DNA of 64,000 bases from Lachnospira pectinoschiza (GTDB lineage Bacteria; Bacillota; Clostridia; Lachnospirales; Lachnospiraceae). The stretch lies in contig NZ_JAJCRR010000001.1 in NCBI RefSeq assembly GCF_020564355.1, positions 642,948-706,947 of the forward strand, in the 5' to 3' direction. Each line of letters opens with the position of its first letter. Position 1 is the first letter of the stretch. The translations under genes were made by a program, and so were the position numbers. The notes beneath the pieces were generated by a model, which saw nothing but the letters and a program-made list of their open reading frames with translations, did not search any database and was not told where the DNA came from. Below are positions 35,193-44,120 of the stretch, one piece after another.

Positions 35193-35891
35193 ATGATAGA
35201 TGATAACAATTTAGCACAATCATTACTGGTTAATAAAGAGGACTTTAGAAAAACGATGGAAACCAATGCACGGTTTCAGGAACTGATGATGATGTACCGG
35301 TGTGCAATACGGGAAATCCAGACAAAACTGGAAATCTTAAATGACGAGTTTAAAACGAAAAACCAGCGCAATCCGATTGACAGTATCCGGACAAGAGTAA
35401 AAAGCCCGGCGAGTATTTTTGATAAAATGCAAAGAAAAGGTTTTGAGGTATCCATCCAGTCTATCGTCAACAATTTAAATGATGTTGCCGGAGTACGTGT
35501 GGTATGCCCGTTTATCAGTGACATTTATGCAGTAGCCAATATGCTGATTTCACAGGATGACGTTGAAGTGATGGAGGTGAAGGATTATATTAAGAATCCG
35601 AAGCCAAACGGATATAGAAGCCTTCACTATGTAGTTATTATTCCGATTTATCTTTCTTCCGGTAAGGAGTACATGAAAGTGGAAGTGCAGATTCGTACGA
35701 TAGCCATGAATTTCTGGGCAAGTCTGGAGCATCAGATGCATTATAAGCAGTTTGGCAATGAGGAAATGCCGGAAATTGTCAACGAACTGACGGTCTGTGC
35801 GGATACGATTTACAATACTGATGTGCATATGCAGGAAATCCGGGAGGAGATTCACCGGCTGGAACATCCGGAGTGTCTGCCGGTGGAATAG
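35193..35891 (+). CDS. Small alarmone synthetase (GTP pyrophosphokinase), copy 1
   Basis: A 232-residue single-domain RelA/SpoT synthetase (SAS) predicted to make (p)ppGpp or pGpp from ATP and GTP/GDP/GMP. Conserved points: RVKSPASIFDKMQRKG, DVAGVRVVCPF, NGYRSLHYVV and EVQIRTIAMNFWASLEH. There is no HD hydrolase and no TGS/ACT domain. AAGGAG lies 7 bases before the ATG. A second SAS is at 44121, about 35-40% similar by eye. It could correspond to RelQ or RelP; I cannot assign which. Confidence 0.88.
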   Translation: MIDDNNLAQSLLVNKEDFRKTMETNARFQELMMMYRCAIREIQTKLEILNDEFKTKNQRNPIDSIRTRVKSPASIFDKMQRKGFEVSIQSIVNNLNDVAGVRVVCPFISDIYAVANMLISQDDVEVMEVKDYIKNPKPNGYRSLHYVVIIPIYLSSGKEYMKVEVQIRTIAMNFWASLEHQMHYKQFGNEEMPEIVNELTVCADTIYNTDVHMQEIREEIHRLEHPECLPVE

Positions 35892-35930
35892 CGCAATATA
35901 AGCTTATGAATAATAGATAAGATAAAATAA

Positions 35931-35985
35931 AACTGTGAAACCGATAGTCTTTAAAAGCAAAGGCTTTGTGGTTTCACAGTTTTTT
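35931..35985. terminator. Bidirectional terminator between convergent genes
   Basis: AACTGTGAAACC (35931-35942) pairs with GGTTTCACAGTT (35970-35981), T-rich on the + side and A-rich upstream, so it can end transcripts from both sides. Confidence 0.85.
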
Positions 35986-35993
35986 AGTTTAAC

Positions 35994-36938
35994 TTACTGG
36001 TAATTGTTGCCGTTTTGTCCGCCGGATGTTTCATTTTCAGATATTCCTGTTTCAGATACTTCTGTTTCGTCGGAGGCTTCCTGTACTTTTTTAGCAGCTT
36101 CGGCTTCCTGCCTTGCGTATTCGGCACGTAGACGTTTTTCATCGGCTTCAATCTGCTTTTTTGTCTTTTTCTTACTTTTTTCTACCAAATATACAATCAG
36201 TGCAAGCAGTAAAATCGGTACGGCAAGCGTAACAACCGAAGCGAGAATCTCCGTAAAAAATGCATTTTCTAAAATAGACTTATGAATCGTTTTATACTGA
36301 GCTGAAGTGACTACGTCCGTTAAAAGCTGTGCGGTTGCGCTGTCAATTTCTTCACCGTTGGACTGGATAAAGAAAGAGATGGCATTGCCCTGCATTACGG
36401 TGTAATACTTCTTCATGTAGACTGTGACCTGATTGTTGGCAACGGACTTTACACTGGTGACAAAGTAAGGGATACCGTTTACATGTTCAATCGCGGAAGC
36501 TGTAATATTTTCGGTGACGCTCTCATTGTCTATGGCATCACTTTTCTGCAGATATTCATTAAAAAGGCTGTCCAGATCCGTATCGGAAAGTTCTGTAAAA
36601 TCGGTTGATGCACTTCCTGCTTCTTTGCCGCTGATAATCAGTTCATAGCGTACATCCTGCGGAACGGCTTCTAAGTAAACGTGGTTGACGACCATTAAAG
36701 AACGCAGTTCTTCAACGTCATCCGTACCGATTAAATCCAGATAAGCGTTGTTGGAAGTGACAGAGCGGGTAAAACCAATCAGCTCGGACGGAACCTGTAC
36801 TTCCAGATTAATATCCGAAAAACGGTATGTTGTGGTATTTTCTGCTGCCGCGCATGAAAATGAAAAGAGCAGTGCCATCAGACAGAAAGCCATAAGAAAG
36901 GCAGTGCCTTTCCGATAAAATTTTAACAAATGTTTCAA
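35994..36938 (-). CDS. Secreted/anchored protein of unknown function with C-terminal membrane helix
   Basis: A 314-residue protein with an N-terminal signal peptide (hydrophobic AFLMAFCLMALLFSFSCAAA, about residues 13-32), an extracytoplasmic domain (33-225) and a membrane helix (about 228-250), then a Lys/Glu/Ala-rich cytoplasmic tail likely to form a coiled coil. The outer domain has the pattern of DUF-type lipoprotein-like folds but I do not recognise the family. GGAGG precedes the start on the minus strand. It stands alone between a bidirectional terminator and the divergent der gene. Confidence 0.7.
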   Translation of the reverse strand: MKHLLKFYRKGTAFLMAFCLMALLFSFSCAAAENTTTYRFSDINLEVQVPSELIGFTRSVTSNNAYLDLIGTDDVEELRSLMVVNHVYLEAVPQDVRYELIISGKEAGSASTDFTELSDTDLDSLFNEYLQKSDAIDNESVTENITASAIEHVNGIPYFVTSVKSVANNQVTVYMKKYYTVMQGNAISFFIQSNGEEIDSATAQLLTDVVTSAQYKTIHKSILENAFFTEILASVVTLAVPILLLALIVYLVEKSKKKTKKQIEADEKRLRAEYARQEAEAAKKVQEASDETEVSETGISENETSGGQNGNNYQ

Positions 36939-37024
36939 GTGGGTTACCTCCTGTAATGTAGTAAAAAATGTAGTTTCAGTAGTATATTTTCAGTGTTTTC
37001 CCCTCATGAATGATAGCATATAAC

Positions 37025-37053
37025 TTTACAAAAAGCAATGAAACTGATATTAT
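37025..37053 (+). promoter_or_regulatory. Promoter for der-plsY-gpsA-rsmD-coaD
   Basis: TTTACA at 37025-37030 and TATTAT at 37048-37053, spacer 17, in an AT-rich divergent gap. Confidence 0.65.
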
Positions 37054-37092
37054 ATATTTAACTATGCATTAGGAAGAAATGGAGATTTATAT

Positions 37093-38418
37093 ATGAGTAA
37101 ACCAATCGTTGCGGTTGTCGGCAGACCGAATGTCGGAAAGTCTACGCTTTTCAATCATCTTGCCGGACAGCAGATTTCAATTGTAAAAGATACACCCGGT
37201 GTTACAAGGGATAGAATTTATGCAGAGGTTTCATGGCTGGATAAGAATTTCACCCTGATTGATACGGGTGGTATCGAACCGGAAACCAAAGATATTATTC
37301 TCGCGCAGATGAGAGAGCAGGCACAGATTGCCATTGATACGGCAGATGTCATTATCTTTATTACAGATGTAAGACAGGGGCTTGTCGATGCGGATGCCAA
37401 GGTGGCGGATATGCTGCGCCGTTCCCACAAGCCGGTTGTGCTGGTTGTCAACAAAGTGGACAACTTTGAAAAGCTGATGCCGGACGTTTATGAATTTTAT
37501 AACTTAGGTATCGGTGACCCGATTCCGATTTCTGCAGTCGGAAAGTTAGGTATTGGCGAAATGTTAGACGAGATTGTTAAGCATTTTCCAGAGGATACGC
37601 AGGAAGATGGAGAAGATGATCGTCCAAAGATTGCAATTGTCGGTAAACCAAACGTTGGAAAATCATCTATTATTAATAAGATGGTCGGCGAACAGCGAGT
37701 GATTGTTTCGGATATTGCAGGAACAACAAGAGATGCCATTGATACGCCGGTTGTTTATAACGGCAGGGAGTATGTCTTTATTGACACTGCGGGACTCCGA
37801 CGTAAGAGCAAAATTAAGGAAGAACTGGAACGTTACAGTATTATCCGTACCGTTGCTGCGGTGGAAAGAGCGGATGTGGTGATTCTGGTCATTGATGCGA
37901 CAGAAGGTGTTACGGAGCAGGATGCCAAGATTGCCGGTATTGCACATGAGCGTGGAAAAGGCATGATTATTGCGGTGAATAAATGGGATGCCATTGAAAA
38001 GAATGACAAAACGATTTATGAGCATACGCAGAAGATTAAAGATACGCTTTCCTTTATGCCGTATGCGGAACTGCTGTTTGTATCGGCAAAGACCGGACAG
38101 CGTCTGAATAAAATTTATGACATGATTGATATGGTGATTGAAAGCCAGACGATGCGTATTCCAACAGGTGTGTTGAATGAAATTTTAACAGAAGCCGTTG
38201 CCATGCAGCAGCCGCCGTCAGACAAGGGCAAGCGCCTGCGCATTTACTATATGACACAGGTTGCGGTAAAACCGCCGACGTTTGTGATGTTTGTCAACGA
38301 TAAAGAACTGACACATTTTTCATACACACGCTATATTGAAAATAAAATCCGGGAAGCATTTGGATTCCGCGGTACGGCACTGCGGTTTATCAACCGGGAA
38401 CGTAAGGAGAAAGAATAA
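37093..38418 (+). CDS. der: Ribosome biogenesis GTPase Der (EngA)
   Basis: A 441-residue protein with two tandem GTPase domains: first GRPNVGKST near residue 10 with NKVD, second GKPNVGKSS near 183 with NKWD, and a C-terminal KH-like domain. It is required for 50S assembly. GGAG 8 bases before the ATG sets the start. It heads a compact run of genes; plsY follows 3 bases after the stop. Confidence 0.97.
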   Translation: MSKPIVAVVGRPNVGKSTLFNHLAGQQISIVKDTPGVTRDRIYAEVSWLDKNFTLIDTGGIEPETKDIILAQMREQAQIAIDTADVIIFITDVRQGLVDADAKVADMLRRSHKPVVLVVNKVDNFEKLMPDVYEFYNLGIGDPIPISAVGKLGIGEMLDEIVKHFPEDTQEDGEDDRPKIAIVGKPNVGKSSIINKMVGEQRVIVSDIAGTTRDAIDTPVVYNGREYVFIDTAGLRRKSKIKEELERYSIIRTVAAVERADVVILVIDATEGVTEQDAKIAGIAHERGKGMIIAVNKWDAIEKNDKTIYEHTQKIKDTLSFMPYAELLFVSAKTGQRLNKIYDMIDMVIESQTMRIPTGVLNEILTEAVAMQQPPSDKGKRLRIYYMTQVAVKPPTFVMFVNDKELTHFSYTRYIENKIREAFGFRGTALRFINRERKEKE

Positions 38419-38421
38419 AAA

Positions 38422-39075
38422 ATGGAACGAATCATTTGTCTTGTAATCGGGTACCTTTTTGGCAATATTTTCCAGACCGGATACTGGTATGGAAAGTTTA
38501 ACCATATTGACATCAGGGAATACGGAAGCGGCAATGCGGGAACAACCAATGTTATGCGTACACTGGGAAAGAAAGCGGGCATTATCACGTATCTTTTAGA
38601 TACTTTTAAGGCTGTTTTTGCTGCACTCGCAGTTCATTTCCTGTTTGGCAGAAACAGTGATATTGAAATGCTGCTGTTTTTATACAGTGGTTTTGGTGTT
38701 GTACTGGGACACAATTTTCCGGTATATTTAAAGTTTAAAGGTGGAAAGGGAATTGCGGCAACTTCGGGAGTGGCGCTTTCCCTGCTGCTGTTTCCGAAGC
38801 ACTGCTGGGTATTTGCGGTATTCGGACTGATTACTTTTGCATCGGTAACGCTGATTTCTAAGTATGTATCATTGGGTTCACTGGTGTTTATTACATTATT
38901 TCTCATTGAATTTTTAGCGTTCGGTGCGGCAGGATGGCTTCCGCTTACAGGCAGTGCAAAACTGGAAGCATACGGTATTTTAATCTGCCTTACGGTGCTG
39001 GCTTACATCAGACACCGCGGCAATATCGGACGACTGATGCACGGAACGGAAAGAAAGATTGGACATAAGGCTTAA
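38422..39075 (+). CDS. plsY: Glycerol-3-phosphate acyltransferase PlsY
   Basis: A 217-residue membrane protein with about five to six hydrophobic helices. It transfers the acyl group from acyl-phosphate (made by PlsX, gene at 14208) to glycerol-3-phosphate. Signature loops: GSGNAGTTNVMR near residue 36 and GHNFPVYLKFKGGKGIAT-like stretch near 98. gpsA, which makes the acceptor, is next. Confidence 0.96.
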   Translation: MERIICLVIGYLFGNIFQTGYWYGKFNHIDIREYGSGNAGTTNVMRTLGKKAGIITYLLDTFKAVFAALAVHFLFGRNSDIEMLLFLYSGFGVVLGHNFPVYLKFKGGKGIAATSGVALSLLLFPKHCWVFAVFGLITFASVTLISKYVSLGSLVFITLFLIEFLAFGAAGWLPLTGSAKLEAYGILICLTVLAYIRHRGNIGRLMHGTERKIGHKA

Positions 39076-39089
39076 GAAGGGAGAACAAA

Positions 39090-40097
39090 ATGGCAAAGGT
39101 AAGTGTGATGGGTGCAGGAAGCTGGGGACTCGGACTTGCAATTCTTTTAAATAATAACGGACATGATGTAAAAGTCTGGTCTGTTTTTCCTGAAGAAATC
39201 AAAGTGCTTGATAAAGAGCGTGAAAATAAAAAATGTCTTCCGGGTGTGCATATTCCCGAAAAGATTGAAATGACGGCAGATACGGAATATGCAGTAAAGG
39301 GTGCAGATGTCATTGTACTTGCAGTCGCTTCGCCTTATACACGTTCCACTGCAAAGTTATTTGCACCGTTTGTAAAAGAAGGACAGTATGTTGTCAATGT
39401 CGGAAAGGGAATCGAAGAAAGCACATTAATGACACTGTGTCAGGTGGTAGAGGAAGAAATTCCGGCGGCAACGGTTGCTGTGCTTTCAGGACCAAGCCAC
39501 GCAGAAGAAGTGGGACGTCTGATTCCGACGACCTGTGTCATTGGTACACATAAGAGAAAAGATGCAGAATATTTACAGAATATTTTTATGAGCGATGTTT
39601 TCCGTGTATATATCAGTCCGGATATGCTGGGAATCTGTATTGGCGGTGCATTAAAAAATGTCATTGCGCTGGCAGCAGGTATCGCAGACGGATTGGGGTA
39701 CGGTGATAATACAAAGGCGGCACTGATTACAAGAGGGATTGCCGAGATTTCAAGACTGGGAACGGCTATGGGTGCCAATCCGTCTACATTCAGCGGACTT
39801 TCAGGTATTGGTGATTTGATTGTTACCTGTGCCAGTATGCACAGCCGCAACAGACGTGCCGGTATCCTGATTGGACAGGGTAAGACCAAGGATGAAGCCA
39901 TGGAAGAAGTGCAGATGGTTGTAGAAGGTGTATTTTCTGCAAAGGCAGCATTTGCACTGGCACAAAAATACAATGTTGAAATGCCGATTGTAGAGCAGGT
40001 CAACAAAGTTTTATTTGAAGATAAAAAACCGGCGGAAGCAGTCAAAGAATTAATGCTCCGCGATAAAAAAATGGAAACAGGAGAATGGTCAGAATGA
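39090..40097 (+). CDS. gpsA: NAD(P)-dependent glycerol-3-phosphate dehydrogenase
   Basis: A 335-residue enzyme reducing dihydroxyacetone phosphate to sn-glycerol-3-phosphate for lipid synthesis. N-terminal Rossmann GAGSWGLGLA; VNVGKGIE; LSGPSHAEEV; and the KNVIALAAGIADGLGYGDN catalytic region are present. In many homologues the loop reads GAGSWGTALA; here GLGLA. AAGGGAG precedes the ATG. Its stop overlaps the rsmD start (ATGA). Confidence 0.96.
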   Translation: MAKVSVMGAGSWGLGLAILLNNNGHDVKVWSVFPEEIKVLDKERENKKCLPGVHIPEKIEMTADTEYAVKGADVIVLAVASPYTRSTAKLFAPFVKEGQYVVNVGKGIEESTLMTLCQVVEEEIPAATVAVLSGPSHAEEVGRLIPTTCVIGTHKRKDAEYLQNIFMSDVFRVYISPDMLGICIGGALKNVIALAAGIADGLGYGDNTKAALITRGIAEISRLGTAMGANPSTFSGLSGIGDLIVTCASMHSRNRRAGILIGQGKTKDEAMEEVQMVVEGVFSAKAAFALAQKYNVEMPIVEQVNKVLFEDKKPAEAVKELMLRDKKMETGEWSE

Positions 40098-40651
40098 GAG
40101 TAATTGCAGGCAGTGCAAGAAGTCTTCCGTTAAAGACACTGGAGGGCATGGATACCCGCCCGACAACAGACAGAATAAAAGAAACCCTGTTTAATATGAT
40201 ACAGTCGGAAATACCGGGCTGCCGCTTTCTGGATTTATATGCGGGGAGCGGGGCGATTGCTATTGAAGCGTTAAGCCGTGGGGCAAAAGAAGCCGTGCTG
40301 GTTGAAAATTCCAAAGCAGCGTGTGCCTGTATCCGTGAAAATCTCGCGTTTACAAAGCTGGATTCACAGGCAGTTTTAATGGAACAGGATGTTGCGGCGG
40401 CAATTGTAAGACTGTCGGGACAGGAAGTGTTTGATATTGTATATATGGATCCGCCATATGCAAAGGATTATGAGCGCGGGGCATTGGAAGCGCTTGCTGC
40501 AGGCAGTATCATTGACGGATATACGACGATTATTATAGAAGAAAAACTGGATACGGATTTGTCGTATGTGCAGGATTTGGGCTATACCATTACAAAGACA
40601 AAAACGTATAAGACGAATAAACATGTATTCCTGAAAAAGGAAGGAAAGTGA
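40094..40651 (+). CDS. rsmD: 16S rRNA (guanine966-N2)-methyltransferase RsmD
   Basis: A 185-residue SAM methyltransferase: [15 protein letters not shown] at the N-terminus, [20 protein letters not shown] for SAM binding and the catalytic DPPY near residue 120. The start overlaps the gpsA stop (ATGA) with GGAG at 40080; the ATG at 40085 is too close to it. coaD follows, the usual rsmD-coaD pair. Confidence 0.95.
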   Translation: MRVIAGSARSLPLKTLEGMDTRPTTDRIKETLFNMIQSEIPGCRFLDLYAGSGAIAIEALSRGAKEAVLVENSKAACACIRENLAFTKLDSQAVLMEQDVAAAIVRLSGQEVFDIVYMDPPYAKDYERGALEALAAGSIIDGYTTIIIEEKLDTDLSYVQDLGYTITKTKTYKTNKHVFLKKEGK

Positions 40652-40656
40652 TAATA

Positions 40657-41145
40657 ATGAAGAATGCAATCTATCCGGGCAGTTTTGACCCGGTTACATT
40701 GGGACATCTGGATATTATCCGCCGTTCATCCCGCCTGGTGGATCATTTAATTGTCGGTGTATTAAATAATAATACAAAAACACCGTTGTTTTCAGTAGAT
40801 GAACGTGTTAATATGTTAAAAGATGTAACAAAGGATATAGACAATGTCGAAATTTTAAGTTTTCGTGGGCTGCTTGTTGATTTTGCAAAAGAACATCAGG
40901 TGCAGACGATTATCAGAGGGCTGCGTGCAGTGACGGATTTTGAATATGAACTGGCGATGTCGCAGACAAACCGGGTGGCGAATCCCGATGTAGATACCAT
41001 CTTTTTAAATACAAGTCTGAAGTATGCTTATCTGAGTTCAAGCATGGTAAAAGAAATGGCAATGTATGGGGGCGATATCAGTAAATTTGTTCCGCAGCAG
41101 GTAATTGGCAGAGTTTATGAAAAATATGGCATTACACAGCAATAA
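40657..41145 (+). CDS. coaD: Phosphopantetheine adenylyltransferase
   Basis: A 162-residue enzyme forming dephospho-CoA from 4'-phosphopantetheine and ATP, one step before CoaE. The nucleotidyltransferase site [14 protein letters not shown] is at residues 6-19; [12 protein letters not shown] and SSSMVKEMA are conserved. I chose the ATG at 40657; the GTG at 40648 overlaps the rsmD stop and the binding site GGAAAG. Confidence 0.97.
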   Translation: MKNAIYPGSFDPVTLGHLDIIRRSSRLVDHLIVGVLNNNTKTPLFSVDERVNMLKDVTKDIDNVEILSFRGLLVDFAKEHQVQTIIRGLRAVTDFEYELAMSQTNRVANPDVDTIFLNTSLKYAYLSSSMVKEMAMYGGDISKFVPQQVIGRVYEKYGITQQ

Positions 41146-41174
41146 AACAAATTACATAAAGAGGTAGAACTGCT

Positions 41175-41816
41175 ATGAGTAGAATTGAACAATTAATCAG
41201 CGATATAGAAGCATATATCGATAACTGTAAGTACCAGCCTTTTTCCAACAATAAGATTATTGTCGACAAGGATCAGTTAGAGGATATGTTGTCTGAGCTT
41301 CGTTTAAAGACACCGGATGAGATTAAGAAGTACCAGAAAATTTTAAATAACAAAGATGCGATTATTTCAGATGCAAAAGAGCAGGCAGAGTCAATTCTGA
41401 ATGCGGCACAGATACAGACGGAAGAATTAATCAATGAACATGAGATTATGCAGCGGGCATATGCGCAGGCAAATCAGCTGATTGAGCAGGCAACTGCGCA
41501 GGCACAGCGCATTCTGGATTCTGCAACGGAGGATGCTAATAACATCCGTATTGGAGCAGTACAGTATACAGATGACATGCTTGGAAAGTTACAGTATATT
41601 ATCGAACATTCGATTAAGGATAATAAGGAAAAGTATACGTCCTTAATGACTGGTCTTGAAAATGTTCTGACGGTTGTTACCAACAACCGCAAGGAGCTGG
41701 TTGTTGAAGATGAAGAACCACAGCAGGAAACAGCAGAGCAGGCCGAAGCCGTGGAGGATGATTCTGAAGATGTGGTATATGAAGAAAATGACGACCTTTT
41801 AGATGATGATATTTAA
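41175..41816 (+). CDS. Cytoplasmic coiled-coil protein of unknown function
   Basis: A 213-residue acidic protein. Residues ~60-150 are strongly helical with Ala/Gln/Glu heptads (KEQAESILNAAQIQ, QATAQAQRILDSATEDA), resembling the stalk of F-type ATPase b subunits or DivIVA-like scaffolds. The last ~45 residues are almost all Glu/Asp/Val. No membrane helix or enzyme motif. GAGGTAG precedes the ATG. It follows coaD in the same direction; the function is not known. Confidence 0.7.
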   Translation: MSRIEQLISDIEAYIDNCKYQPFSNNKIIVDKDQLEDMLSELRLKTPDEIKKYQKILNNKDAIISDAKEQAESILNAAQIQTEELINEHEIMQRAYAQANQLIEQATAQAQRILDSATEDANNIRIGAVQYTDDMLGKLQYIIEHSIKDNKEKYTSLMTGLENVLTVVTNNRKELVVEDEEPQQETAEQAEAVEDDSEDVVYEENDDLLDDDI

Positions 41817-41825
41817 AAATGGTTT

Positions 41826-42704
41826 TTAAAGCAGTACAATACAATGAAGACAGGTAAGAACCGTAAGAAGCAGTTTGCCGCATATGTATTTTTTTATGCC
41901 AAAGCTGCTTCTTTTTGTTATGCCTGCTGTCTGCATAACCGTGGAAAAGCCGCCGAAGGCATTGACTGCAAGGATTAATATCGTCTGATAAAAAAGCGGG
42001 ACAGGAAAGCGGCTGATAAGATAGATGCCGTTTGTAATTTCTGTAATGCCGCATAAAATTCCTGTGATATAGATATTTTTAATAGGCAGCAGACAGATAT
42101 ACGCAGACAGACATGAAAAAACGATGATATAGCCGCCCAGTTTTAATATGCTGACAACCGCACTCCAGATAGAATCGTCTAAAAGCTGTGAGAAGGTGGG
42201 CGGATTAGATTCAGCTGTCAGAGTAAGCGGTGTCCGCATTTGTGTGCGGTGCAGGACTAAAGTGATAACAATACATTCCAGAGCAGGCAGATAAATGCAC
42301 AGCAGCACTAAAAAGGCAGATATATTTTCGTTTAAAGAAGAAAAAAGAATGTAATTGATAACAAATGACGGACTTGAAAGGTTGCAAAACGGCATCAGAC
42401 ATTCGCACAGTGTTTCACCGGGGTTGGCTTCATGCAGCTTACTGCATAAAAATGCACCGACAGGGAAACCGCACAGCAGACCGGTTACGCAGACGTAAAG
42501 ATAAGATAGTCCTGGTTTTAGCGGAAAAAGGTATAAAATACAGGAAGTCAGGATCATGGCGGGGAACAGTCCTGGAAGAATGACCTCCCCCCAAAGCTTT
42601 AAACCGGACAAAACGCCGTTAAATGAAATGCGTGGAAACGCAATAACAGCGGCAAAAGCACTTAAAACAAGTATTTGATTGAATTTTAGATTCCATTTTT
42701 TCAT
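41826..42704 (-). CDS. ylbJ: Sporulation integral membrane protein YlbJ-like (nucleoside-recognition domain)
   Basis: About 292 residues, seven or eight hydrophobic segments. Conserved GLFPAMILTSC, GFPVGAFLCSKLHE and FCNLSSPSFVINYI match YlbJ, a spore-cortex-related membrane protein with nucleoside-recognition (gate-like) halves. I chose the ATG at 42704; the longer frame adds 39 residues that look like translated intergenic sequence. Adjacent to coaD (ylbI), as in Bacillus, but on the opposite strand, suggesting a local inversion. It hints at a sporulating ancestor. Confidence 0.82.
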   Translation of the reverse strand: MKKWNLKFNQILVLSAFAAVIAFPRISFNGVLSGLKLWGEVILPGLFPAMILTSCILYLFPLKPGLSYLYVCVTGLLCGFPVGAFLCSKLHEANPGETLCECLMPFCNLSSPSFVINYILFSSLNENISAFLVLLCIYLPALECIVITLVLHRTQMRTPLTLTAESNPPTFSQLLDDSIWSAVVSILKLGGYIIVFSCLSAYICLLPIKNIYITGILCGITEITNGIYLISRFPVPLFYQTILILAVNAFGGFSTVMQTAGITKRSSFGIKKYICGKLLLTVLTCLHCIVLL

Positions 42705-42745
42705 AAATTCCACACGAATCCTTTTTTGCGTTATAGTGGTGCAAT

Positions 42746-42823
42746 TATAATGCCTGCGAATTGTTCCGTACTGCGTACTTCCACAATTCTGCCTGATATT
42801 ACATATATTGCCTGCGGACATAA
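42746..42823. repeat. Hairpin-rich leader upstream of ylbJ
   Basis: GAATTGT...GTAC...GTAC...ACAATTC forms a hairpin and is flanked by GCCTGC words like the GCCTGCGG end of the stem-loop elements. Possibly a degenerate relative on the minus strand. Confidence 0.4.
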
Positions 42824-42885
42824 TTTATGAATCTGAATCATAAAGATATAACAAATCAGGGGTTACCGGAAAACGTGAGGTGTGT

Positions 42886-43746
42886 GTGAAAAAGAGCCGG
42901 GCATATGTGCTTTTGGCGGCACTGGTTGTTTTTATCTGCATTTGTACAGCTTCTTTAACAGAAGGCAGGCTGCCGCTGAAACGGGAAGCTTTGACACTGC
43001 AAAACGATAACCTGCGCGCCATGCGGATTGAACTGACGGCAGAAGAAATTGCCCAATATGCGGATGAATGTAATCTGCCGGTGGGCGAATATCTTTGTAC
43101 ATTGATGGTGGCGGAAAACTGGACGGCAGATGTGCAGACAGCACAGAGCCTGACACACAAACAGGCGGTGGCACTACGCAACCGTCTGGTGCGCCATTAT
43201 CCGGAAGAATTTTATAAGATGAGCAGTCTGTATGCGGGGCTTGTTGCGGATATGCAGTGCTTTCCTATACCGGTATCTAAAGGAAATGAACAGATGTGGG
43301 TAGAATACTGTGATTCATGGGGGCTGGAGCGTACCTATGGCGGAGAACGCAGGCATGAAGGAACGGATATTATGGCACAGAACAATACGCCGGGCATTTA
43401 TCCGGTGCTTTCTGCCACGGCAGGGACAGTGACTAATATCGGCTGGCTGGAACTTGGCGGCTGGAGAATCGGTATTACGTCGGAAAATGGTATTTATTAC
43501 TATTATGCCCATCTGGATTCATATGCGCCGCTGTCTGTCGGAGATACAGTTACGGCAGGACAGCTGCTGGGATTTATGGGCAATACCGGGTACAGTAAGG
43601 TTGAGGGGACAAAAGGAAAGTTTGACGTCCACCTGCATTTTGGTATCTATGTAACAGACGAAAACGGCACGGAACTGGCAGTGAACCCCTGCTATTTACT
43701 GAAAACAATTGAAAATAAAGTGCTGTATTATCAGTACGGGGTATGA
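42886..43746 (+). CDS. M23 family metallopeptidase (LytM-type cell wall hydrolase)
   Basis: About 286 residues: an N-terminal membrane/signal helix (residues ~6-22), then a helical region, then an M23 peptidase domain with HEGTD (first zinc ligands), a YAHL segment and the HLH motif before FGIYV. It should cleave peptide cross-links in peptidoglycan at the outer face. The start is a GTG at 42886 preceded by GTGAGG; another GTG two codons earlier is possible. In clostridia such M23 genes next to ylbJ may be sporulation-linked, which is inference. Confidence 0.83.
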   Translation: MKKSRAYVLLAALVVFICICTASLTEGRLPLKREALTLQNDNLRAMRIELTAEEIAQYADECNLPVGEYLCTLMVAENWTADVQTAQSLTHKQAVALRNRLVRHYPEEFYKMSSLYAGLVADMQCFPIPVSKGNEQMWVEYCDSWGLERTYGGERRHEGTDIMAQNNTPGIYPVLSATAGTVTNIGWLELGGWRIGITSENGIYYYYAHLDSYAPLSVGDTVTAGQLLGFMGNTGYSKVEGTKGKFDVHLHFGIYVTDENGTELAVNPCYLLKTIENKVLYYQYGV

Positions 43747-43753
43747 TATAATG

Positions 43754-44110
43754 AGCGCAAAGGAAAAGGAAGCGGCTGCGAAGCAGACATTTACTTTTCC
43801 TGCGCCATTAACGAACGAATCGCCATGCGAAGCAGGGCGAGGAGCGCGACAGTGCGGATTCGTGAGTGCGAGAATGAAGAAAGCGGAAAAAAGAGCTGTG
43901 CTTGCACAAAGCTCTTTTAGACGATTGCTGCTGATAGGGCGAAAGCCCGACAGAGCAGGAAAATGCAATTTTTCTGCTCATGCACGGCGAGCGCAAAGGA
44001 AACGAATCGCCATGCGAAGCAGGGCGAGGAGCGCGACAGCGCGGATTCGTGAGTGCGATAGCGAGGTGAACCGCCCGACAGAGCAGGGCAAAACCGCAAG
44101 AAAGTGGAGT
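43754..44110. repeat. GC-rich repeat cluster with two 58-base near-identical copies
   Basis: Copies at 43814-43871 and 44001-44058 differ by one base. Each contains ACGAATC and GATTCGT as paired arms around a ~35-base loop with AGCAGGGCGAGG. Between and after them are further pairs such as GGGCGAAAGCCC and two CCCGACAGAGCAGG words. The 374-base gap 43747-44120 holds no supported gene; a 134-codon frame through it is just the repeats. Confidence 0.8.
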
Positions 44111-44120
44111 TGAAAATATT

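Noticed and set aside
39440..40045. 201-codon minus-strand frame
   Set aside because: It lies wholly opposite gpsA, which has full family motifs; no ribosome binding site or recognisable domain.
43709..44113. 134-codon + frame through the repeat cluster
   Set aside because: Made almost entirely of the palindromic repeats; starts inside the M23 gene and has no supported start.
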